A DNA stretch of 11,615 bases from positions 1 to 11,615 of the forward strand of contig DCUY01000027.1 of NCBI GenBank assembly GCA_002327905.1. Direction: 5' to 3'. Position 1 is the first letter of the stretch, and each line of letters opens with the position of its first letter. Of this stretch, positions 6,586 to 11,615 are shown one piece after another. Below the pieces are notes generated by a model that had not been told where the DNA came from, made no database searches, and worked only from the letters and a program-made list of their open reading frames with translations. A program made the translations under genes and the position numbers. Source of the DNA: Caldifarciminota bacterium UBA2202 (lineage in GTDB: Bacteria; Hydrothermota; 32-111).

Positions 6586-7932
6586 ATGAGCGGATACGCA
6601 ATGCAGGTTTATGAGAACCTATCAAAGAAGTACCCATGGGAAAAGGAATTCCTTCAGGCAGCAAAAGAGGTGCTTGAATCTTTGGAAATCCTCATGGAGA
6701 AAGAGCCCAAATATCAAAAACACGCAATACTGGAACGTATAGTCGAACCTGAGCGTACGATTATATTCAGGGTTCCGTGGCTTGACGACAATGGCAAAGT
6801 GCAGGTCAATGTCGGTTACAGGATAGAGTTCAATTCTGCAATAGGACCTTATAAAGGAGGTCTTCGTTTTCACCCGACAGTGAATCTTGGCATTCTCAAG
6901 TTCTTGGGATTTGAGCAGATTTTCAAGAATTCACTGACGAGTCTCCCTATGGGCGGAGGAAAGGGCGGAAGCAATTTCGATCCTAAGGGTAAATCTGACA
7001 ATGAAGTGATGAAGTTCTGTCAGTCATTCATGAGCGAACTCTTCAGACATATCGGTGCAAACACTGATGTTCCCGCCGGTGACATAGGAGTCGGAGGCAG
7101 AGAGATCGGCTTTTTGTTTGGTCAATACAGAAAACTTAAAAACGAATTCACAGGCGTTCTCACAGGCAAAGGCTTGAATTGGGGCGGCTCTCTTGTCCGT
7201 CCTGAGGCGACAGGATATGGAAATACATACTTTGCAGAAGAGATGCTTAAGACACAGAAGAAGAGTTTTGACGGAATGACAGTGGCAATCTCCGGTTCAG
7301 GAAATGTCGCTCAGTATGCCGCGCAGAAAGTCATGCAACTCGGCGGAAAGGTAGTCACATTCTCCGATTCAGACGGAACAGTATATGATAAGAACGGCAT
7401 CAATAAAGAGAAATGGGACTTCATGATGGATCTCAAGAATGTCAAACGCGGAAGAATAAAAGAGATGGCGGATAAATTCCCGGGAATTGAATTTCATGCG
7501 GGAAAGAGGCCTTGGGGACTTGGAAAGATAGATATAGCTCTTCCATGCGCAACACAGAATGAGCTTGACGAGAATGATGCAAAAGCTCTTGTCAAGAACG
7601 GATGTATCTGCGTATCAGAGGGAGCAAATATGCCGTCAACACCTGAGGCAGTTGAAGTTCTCCTTGCAAACAAAGTTCTGTACGGCCCCGGAAAGGCGTC
7701 GAATGCAGGCGGAGTTGCGACAAGCGGACTTGAGATGTCGCAAAATTCAATGCGCTACAATTGGACAAGCGAAGAGGTTGATGCAAAGCTTCACAATATA
7801 ATGATAAACATACACCGGTCAGCTTTTGAGGCGGCAAACAAGTACGGAACACCGGGAAATTATGTCAATGGAGCAAATATAGCCGGATTCAAGAAAGTTG
7901 CAGATGCAATGATTGATCAGGGTCTTATCTAA
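6586..7932 (+). CDS. gdhA: Glutamate dehydrogenase, hexameric, NADP-type signature
   Basis: A 448-aa hexameric-class glutamate dehydrogenase, clearly paralogous to the gene at 5057-6397, with long identical stretches such as GPYKGGLRFH. Catalytic residues are intact: K90, K114, K126, D166, R205 and S380. The cofactor region differs from its neighbour. The Rossmann motif is SGSGNVAQYAAQK (236-248) and the second strand ends in FSDSDGTVYD (259-268), the pattern of E. coli NADP-dependent GdhA, with S238 and S262 where the other enzyme has F and P. The ATG at 6586 follows AGGAGG at 4 nt. An anabolic ammonium-assimilating role is the likely complement to the NAD-type paralog (inferred). The gene ends at a strong hairpin terminator. 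Confidence 0.95.
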   Translation: MSGYAMQVYENLSKKYPWEKEFLQAAKEVLESLEILMEKEPKYQKHAILERIVEPERTIIFRVPWLDDNGKVQVNVGYRIEFNSAIGPYKGGLRFHPTVNLGILKFLGFEQIFKNSLTSLPMGGGKGGSNFDPKGKSDNEVMKFCQSFMSELFRHIGANTDVPAGDIGVGGREIGFLFGQYRKLKNEFTGVLTGKGLNWGGSLVRPEATGYGNTYFAEEMLKTQKKSFDGMTVAISGSGNVAQYAAQKVMQLGGKVVTFSDSDGTVYDKNGINKEKWDFMMDLKNVKRGRIKEMADKFPGIEFHAGKRPWGLGKIDIALPCATQNELDENDAKALVKNGCICVSEGANMPSTPEAVEVLLANKVLYGPGKASNAGGVATSGLEMSQNSMRYNWTSEEVDAKLHNIMINIHRSAFEAANKYGTPGNYVNGANIAGFKKVADAMIDQGLI

Positions 7933-7954
7933 GAAATATTTTTCTTAAGATATA

Positions 7955-7990
7955 AAAAAAGAAGAGAGGCTGTTGCCTCTCTTCTTTTTT
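7955..7990. terminator. Bidirectional terminator between convergent genes
   Basis: A 16-bp perfect stem with TGTT loop (7971-7974); core GAAGAGAGGC / GCCTCTCTTC, flanked by A7 on the left and T6 on the right. It can end the plus-strand gdh and also the minus-strand GDH-like operon, whose last stop is at 8048. Confidence 0.9.
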
Positions 7991-8047
7991 GGATAAGCCC
8001 TGCCTGCTTTCAGGGGATGAAATCAGACAGAGCTTTTTTCAAGAGCG

Positions 8048-9319
8048 TTATCCAAAGTTTTTTATCAAATTTCTCACTGCAAAAAGAACTGCGGACTCTT
8101 TTGAATGAAGATTATTTTCATGCGCAGTCCTCTCTATTGAATCAAGAGCCCTGCTTATCCTTTCACTCAGACTCTTTTCAAGTATATCTCTGCATCGGCC
8201 GGTTTTTTTGCTAGTCCTATTGCCTGCAGTTCCGAAAAAAATTCCCCCTGAGGACGCTATAATATCGGGAATTATGTAAATTCCTCTCTCTTTGAGAATA
8301 TTTTCGCCATCCTCTGAAACCGCATTGTCAGCACCCTCTACAACGCATTTTGCGTTGAGCAGAGATGCGGACTCCCTTCCTATCATATTCTCATAGCCGG
8401 AGGATATGAACACATCGGTTTTAATCGTATAGAATGTTCCTGAATCGATTTTTTTTGCGCTCTCAATATTTTTGTCAGCTGTTGCGGCTCTGTGCTGTTT
8501 CTCAAAATCATTCAAATCTATTCCATAGGGATTGTAGAATGACCCAAAGTTCGTCTGTATTCCGACTATCGTAGCTTTGTGCTCTTTGAGAATCTTTCCT
8601 GCTGAATATCCTGTATTTCCAAATCCCTGTATCACAACAGTCATTGAATCAATGTCAATATTTCTTCTTCTGCCCCATTCCTCGACTGCAAGGGAGACTG
8701 ACAAGCCGTTTGCATCCTTAGTAAAATTCTCCTGTCCGGTTTTTGCAGAAGCATCCGTTGCTGAAAAGCATTCAGACAGATTCTTCCCGGCTACGGTTCT
8801 GTTGGCATACGACTGTCGCACTCTTAAAAGCAGTGCTGAATTTACATTCACATCTGTTCCAAATATATCATTATCAGGTCCGACATTCTTTAATACCGAC
8901 CCTATGTATGAATCTATCACTCTATCAATTTCGTCTGCAGAATATTTTGAAAAGTCCAGATTTATGGCTCCGGAGGAGCCTGAAAATCCGAGCTCCATAA
9001 TTGAAGATTTCATTGTATTTTTAAACGCATTTATTTTTCCATCAGAAGATGAAAATGACGGGTGAATTCTCAAGCCGCCGAACATTGGCAAAGAGTCAAT
9101 AAGGTGCTGTATCCTGAATCCCTTCACCATTTCAATATCCTGATTATCATTGACCATCGGGAAAGATGTCTCTATCTCTTTGAATCTTCCAGTGAGGCGG
9201 AGAATCTCATTATCATCCGCATTTATATAGGAGCGGAGTTTCAAGATGAAATCGAATTCATCTGCCTGATGTTTACTCTTTTGTTTTTTCACCGTATAAT
9301 ATCCTGTACTTTTTTTCAT
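8048..9319 (-). CDS. Diverged glutamate dehydrogenase-like protein A (probable pseudoenzyme)
   Basis: A 423-aa protein with the Glu/Leu/Phe/Val dehydrogenase fold over its whole length, closest in layout to the RocG/GudB class rather than to the GDHs next door. Recognisable blocks are SFPM (52-55), VKGFRIQH (65-72), GGLRIHP (81-87), GPDNDIFGTDVNVN (147-160), QGFGNTG (231-237), VVEGADN (326-332) and ERGIYIIPDIIASSGG (344-359). Several active-site residues are replaced. The K89 equivalent is F80, the lysine of GGAKGG is S116 (GFSGSSGA), and the late serine is G363. K104 and the catalytic aspartate D156 remain, and the GxGNxG motif is intact, so nucleotide binding is plausible but normal GDH turnover is not. 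It overlaps gene B by 47 bp. A GTG at 9292, with a weak AGGA, is an alternative start. Last gene of the sigma-54 operon. Function unknown. Confidence 0.85.
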   Translation of the reverse strand: MKKSTGYYTVKKQKSKHQADEFDFILKLRSYINADDNEILRLTGRFKEIETSFPMVNDNQDIEMVKGFRIQHLIDSLPMFGGLRIHPSFSSSDGKINAFKNTMKSSIMELGFSGSSGAINLDFSKYSADEIDRVIDSYIGSVLKNVGPDNDIFGTDVNVNSALLLRVRQSYANRTVAGKNLSECFSATDASAKTGQENFTKDANGLSVSLAVEEWGRRRNIDIDSMTVVIQGFGNTGYSAGKILKEHKATIVGIQTNFGSFYNPYGIDLNDFEKQHRAATADKNIESAKKIDSGTFYTIKTDVFISSGYENMIGRESASLLNAKCVVEGADNAVSEDGENILKERGIYIIPDIIASSGGIFFGTAGNRTSKKTGRCRDILEKSLSERISRALDSIERTAHENNLHSKESAVLFAVRNLIKNFG

Positions 9320-10544
9320 AATTTCCGACAGCCTTTGAATATAAAGATTTTGTAAGAGAGTTGCCGCTTATGTCAGGTGCCAATAAGCTCTCCATCTGCA
9401 TCTGAAATGATTCAAATCTCATTTCAACTTCACTCTTTGTCATCTCCTCTCCCCTCTTTTTCTGAAGAAATTCAAGATAATTGAGAATATTTCCGCTCAC
9501 AGCGAGGAGTATTGAAGGAATAACTGTAATTCCTCTTTTTTCTAAAATATTGAATGCATATTCCTGAATTGAAAAATCAACTGTTTCTGCTACTGCTTTT
9601 ACATTAAGCATCTCGGCTATGACAGAATCAATAGCCCCCTCACATGACATTTCAACAAATATATCTGCACTTTTTTTCAAAAAATCATAGTAATCCGCTT
9701 CGAATTTTTCATTGCACACCCTCATGCCTGCAAGCTCCAAATCCTCGCAGGACAAGCCCTTTTGCGAATAGAGGGCATATCCTTTCTCTCCGATTCCAAT
9801 AACAGAAAGCCCATTTGTTTCAAAATGCTTCGCCGCTGATATTGACCTGCTGTTTATTCCGTGAATCAGGACTTTTATTTTTTTTCCCTCTTCCCTACTC
9901 ATAATTTTTGTGAGAAAGTTATTTATCCACACTTCTTCAAGATTCTCTCCTGCAGAGAGTCCTCCGATTTCATTTGGCGCGCCAATGAGAAATGCAAGTC
10001 TGTGAGCTTTTTTTGGATTCTCTATTTCATTTAGTGCCTTTATTATAAGAGGATAATTTTCATCATTCTTCAATTTGATTATGGACAGATTCATCTCGCT
10101 CGTCAGAACATCATCTGACAGCATCAGAAAAAATTCTTTAAAAATCTTCACTCTGTTCTGCTTTGAATATCTGCCCTGCTCAAAAGCAAAAATCAATTCA
10201 GCTCCTCCTGCGGGTATTCCGAGAAGAGAATACTTCATTGAATTAAGAATCGAATGCGCCTCTGCGGATTCCACCTCTATTTCATCATTAAACATTATCT
10301 CGCCGATGCTCAAATCATTCAATTCATTATGGATTACAAGACATCCTCTGAACATATCCCCGGAAAACTCCTTCTCCTTCATCGGAAATGAAACTTTTAT
10401 TCTCTTCGAAGAATTGGCGAGAATAATCTTAATCTCAGGTTCCGTCTTTGAATCGGAGATTCTCTTAATTATCTGCTTAAGAGTGTTCTCAGAGAGAACA
10501 CTCTTTTGAGTATAAATCCTGACTGTTTGTGCGGAAGCATTCAT
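9273..10544 (-). CDS. Strongly diverged glutamate dehydrogenase-like protein B (probable pseudoenzyme)
   Basis: A 423-aa protein that still aligns with RocG/GudB-type GDH by order of motifs: IKVSFPM (49-55), FRGCLVIHN (65-73), SMKYSLLGIPAGGAE (102-116), IGAPNEIGG (187-195), IHGINSRSISAAKHF (227-241) and LEKRGITVIPSILLAVSGN (334-352). The lysine of GGAKGG is E116, the K89 equivalent is I80, the catalytic aspartate is E150, the late serine is N355, and the GxGNxG loop is GINSRS, so both catalysis and nucleotide binding look lost. Only the K113 equivalent (K104) remains. The frame is intact and long, so it is a maintained protein rather than a pseudogene. Its ATG overlaps the stop of the Cys-rich gene as TAATG, and its 3' end overlaps protein A. 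Partnership with A is inferred. The family call is moderately sure. Confidence 0.75.
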   Translation of the reverse strand: MNASAQTVRIYTQKSVLSENTLKQIIKRISDSKTEPEIKIILANSSKRIKVSFPMKEKEFSGDMFRGCLVIHNELNDLSIGEIMFNDEIEVESAEAHSILNSMKYSLLGIPAGGAELIFAFEQGRYSKQNRVKIFKEFFLMLSDDVLTSEMNLSIIKLKNDENYPLIIKALNEIENPKKAHRLAFLIGAPNEIGGLSAGENLEEVWINNFLTKIMSREEGKKIKVLIHGINSRSISAAKHFETNGLSVIGIGEKGYALYSQKGLSCEDLELAGMRVCNEKFEADYYDFLKKSADIFVEMSCEGAIDSVIAEMLNVKAVAETVDFSIQEYAFNILEKRGITVIPSILLAVSGNILNYLEFLQKKRGEEMTKSEVEMRFESFQMQMESLLAPDISGNSLTKSLYSKAVGNYEKKYRILYGEKTKE

Positions 10545-10855
10545 TATTTATATTCTTCGCAGTGCCAGACGCCTGATTCGCTTCTTTCAAATGTGCATGT
10601 ATTTTTGTTCTCGCAATTGGCGCACAATCCTGCGAACACTTTCGATGATGAATCCTCTCTCTTCTCCTGAATGTGAGTAATCTTGGCTATAGGCTTCTCT
10701 TCATTCTCAAATTCTTCGCAATTTAGAATAGAATCAACTGCGCCTTTAAGATACATACATGATGAAGAGTGTTTGCATGTCATACAGAGTCCGTCTCTGC
10801 TTATAACTTCTTTTACTTCATTCTTTTCAAGAACATTTCCTTTCATCGTAGTCAT
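10544..10855 (-). CDS. Small protein with two four-cysteine modules
   Basis: A 103-aa soluble protein with an internal duplication. Module 1 is C24-x2-C27-x5-C33-x12-C46 followed by EEF. Module 2 is C78-x2-C81-x5-C87-x11-C99 followed by EEY. Both begin GLC and are joined by a charged linker. Eight cysteines in two sets of four suggest two bound zinc ions or Fe-S clusters. I recall GLCxxCxxxxxC...GVWHCEEY single modules as a recurring uncharacterised motif, but no function. The start is ATG at 10855 because AGGAGG (10861-10866) is 5 nt upstream; an ATG at 10846 is too far away and upstream extensions lack a ribosome site. First gene behind the sigma-54 promoter, with a 1-nt TAATG overlap to GDH-like B. 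A redox- or metal-sensing role is speculation. Confidence 0.78.
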   Translation of the reverse strand: MTTMKGNVLEKNEVKEVISRDGLCMTCKHSSSCMYLKGAVDSILNCEEFENEEKPIAKITHIQEKREDSSSKVFAGLCANCENKNTCTFERSESGVWHCEEYK

Positions 10856-10857
10856 CA

Positions 10858-10883
10858 ATACCTCCTGTTTTTTTAGGAGGTAT
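10858..10883. repeat. Inverted repeat covering the ribosome site of the Cys-rich gene
   Basis: Perfect 9-bp arms (ATACCTCCT / AGGAGGTAT) with an 8-nt loop. On the minus strand the 3' arm holds the AGGAGG for the ATG at 10855. If transcribed whole, the hairpin would hide the ribosome site. However, a start near 10876, expected from the sigma-54 box, would leave most of the 5' arm untranscribed. Confidence 0.75.
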
Positions 10884-10886
10884 ATA

Positions 10887-10902
10887 AGCAATCAACGTGC
10901 CA
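10887..10902 (-). promoter_or_regulatory. Sigma-54 (RpoN) promoter
   Basis: The minus strand reads TGGCACGTTGATTGCT, a full match to TGGCACG-N4-TTGCW: GG at 10900-10901 (-24) and GC at 10888-10889 (-12). Transcription should start near 10876, 21 nt before the ATG of the Cys-rich gene. It would drive the Cys-rich gene and both GDH-like genes and needs an ATP-driven activator. Confidence 0.9.
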
Positions 10903-10976
10903 TCTAACAAAAAGGAGTTATGTTGTTTATAATTGGATACTTACATAAATTTGATTTTTTTTATAGAACCTGTAAT

Positions 10977-11015
10977 ATCGGGTAATAATATCCCGCTGGG
11001 AAATATTTACCCGAT
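10977..11015. promoter_or_regulatory. Probable enhancer (activator binding sites) for the sigma-54 promoter
   Basis: Outer arms ATCGGGTAA (10977-10985) and TTACCCGAT (11007-11015) form a perfect 9-bp inverted repeat. Inside are two adjacent 17-bp partial dyads, CGGGTAATAATATCCCG (10979-10995) and TGGGAAATATTTACCCG (10997-11013), about 18 bp apart centre to centre. The centre is about 120 bp upstream of the predicted start, the usual enhancer distance. As a terminator for the activator gene it is poor, since no T-run follows on the minus strand. Confidence 0.6.
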
Positions 11016-11018
11016 TTT

Positions 11019-11615
11019 TTAACTGATATTACATTTTTTCAGTTTCTCTCTAAGAGTCTTTCTGTCTATTCCGAGAATTTCACTCGCATTAGTCTTATTG
11101 TTATTCTGGCTTTCAAGGACATCCTTTATGTATTCGCACTCTATCTCCTGTATGGTTTTGTTGAGTTTTCTTCCTTTGATTGCAGAGAATCTCATCAAGG
11201 ACGGCAGGTCAGGCACATCAACAACCTCTCCTTCATTCATTACAACAATTCTTTGAACGACATTTTCCAATTCCCTCACATTTCCGGGCCAAGTATATTC
11301 TTTCAGAACCTCGTATGCCTTTGGGGAGAAGACGGGCGAAGACTTCCCCATCTCCCGTGAAAACTTTTCAGTAAAACTCTTTAAAAGCAGAAGAACATCG
11401 TCTCCCCTCTCCCTTAGAGGCGGAAGTTCGATATTTATCACATTGAGTCTGAAAAACAAATCTTCCCTGAAAAGATTTTTGCCGATTAAAAGTTGTAAAT
11501 CCTTGTTTGTGGCGGCTATTATCCTCACATCTATCACCTGAGATTTGCGCGCTCCTATCATATAGACATTTTTATCCTGAAGCACTCTTAAAAGCTTAAC
11601 CTGCATTGATATGCT
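11019..11615 (-). CDS. Sigma-54-dependent transcriptional activator, N-terminus cut by window end
   Basis: The last 198 residues of an NtrC/AtoC-type enhancer-binding protein; the frame runs open through the window end. Visible parts, in order: MQVKLLRVLQ near the end of the Walker B/pore region, the sensor I stretch RIIAATNKDL, FREDLFFRLNVINIELPPLRER with the arginine finger region, sensor II WPGNVRELENVV, and a C-terminal Fis-type helix-turn-helix (ASEILGIDRKTLREKLKK). The Walker A, GAFTGA loop and any receiver, PAS or GAF sensor domain lie outside the window, so the input signal is unknown. The stop is 4 bp from the dyad element and about 117 bp from a consensus sigma-54 promoter read in the same direction, so the adjacent Cys-rich/GDH-like operon is its obvious target (inferred). 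Confidence 0.94.
   Translation of the reverse strand, partial: SISMQVKLLRVLQDKNVYMIGARKSQVIDVRIIAATNKDLQLLIGKNLFREDLFFRLNVINIELPPLRERGDDVLLLLKSFTEKFSREMGKSSPVFSPKAYEVLKEYTWPGNVRELENVVQRIVVMNEGEVVDVPDLPSLMRFSAIKGRKLNKTIQEIECEYIKDVLESQNNNKTNASEILGIDRKTLREKLKKCNIS

Noticed and set aside
8041..8050. AAGAGCGTTA, matching ten bases of the gdh leader motif
   Set aside because: It overlaps the 3' end of a gene rather than a leader and the match stops at 10 bp, so chance is likely.
7988..8056. 9-bp inverted repeat TTTGGATAA / TTATCCAAA with an inner CCCTG/CAGGG hairpin
   Set aside because: The arms are short and 51 nt apart, and one lies in coding sequence; the strong terminator at 7955-7990 already explains the region.
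10856..10891. Longer N-terminus for the Cys-rich protein from a TTG at 10891
   Set aside because: It has no ribosome site, lies in the sigma-54 promoter and upstream of the predicted transcription start.
10920..10985. Plus-strand mini-ORF of about 21 codons after AAGGAG
   Set aside because: The spacing from AGGAG to ATG is only 2 nt, the peptide resembles nothing, and it overlaps the enhancer-like dyad.
10977..11020. Reading the dyad plus T6 as a rho-independent terminator
   Set aside because: The T-run is on the plus-strand 3' side, where no plus-strand gene precedes it; on the minus strand no T-run follows the stem.

Overview
The window is AT-rich, tightly packed bacterial DNA with strong Shine-Dalgarno sequences, sigma-70-like promoters and one excellent sigma-54 promoter. 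The genes (ISC iron-sulfur assembly, hexameric glutamate dehydrogenases, a sigma-54 activator, a Cys-rich protein) suit an anaerobic or facultative bacterium. The NAD-type glutamate dehydrogenase looks clostridial in its key residues. I cannot assign a phylum from the sequence; an uncultivated lineage is possible, but that is a guess.

Layout. (1) 1-1988, minus strand: a transport operon with a 19-codon leader ORF, an AEC-family permease and an MFS transporter that runs off the window start. (2) 2138-4999: a compact iscR-iscS-iscU-mazG operon on the minus strand, bracketed by a perfect 40-bp inverted repeat, with a promoter/operator dyad in front of iscR. (3) 5009-7990: two divergently transcribed full-length glutamate dehydrogenases with back-to-back promoters and a shared 11-bp leader motif. 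The minus-strand enzyme carries NAD-type residues (F238, P262) and the plus-strand enzyme NADP-type residues (S238, S262). (4) 8048-10902, minus strand: a three-gene, translationally coupled operon behind a consensus sigma-54 promoter. It encodes a small protein with two four-cysteine modules and two diverged GDH-fold proteins that have both lost key catalytic lysines. (5) 10977-11615: a dyad-rich probable enhancer, then the C-terminal part of a sigma-54-dependent activator.

How the parts may work together. The NAD/NADP pair of genuine GDHs can interconvert glutamate and 2-oxoglutarate plus ammonium in catabolic and anabolic directions. Next to it lies a sigma-54-controlled operon, with its likely activator adjacent, encoding two GDH-like probable pseudoenzymes and a metal-binding-type protein. 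The most interesting hypothesis is that the GDH-like pair is a regulatory or ligand-sensing complex built on the GDH fold, perhaps acting on the real GDHs or on nitrogen status. Catalytic residue loss and operon structure are visible in the sequence; the function is inference.
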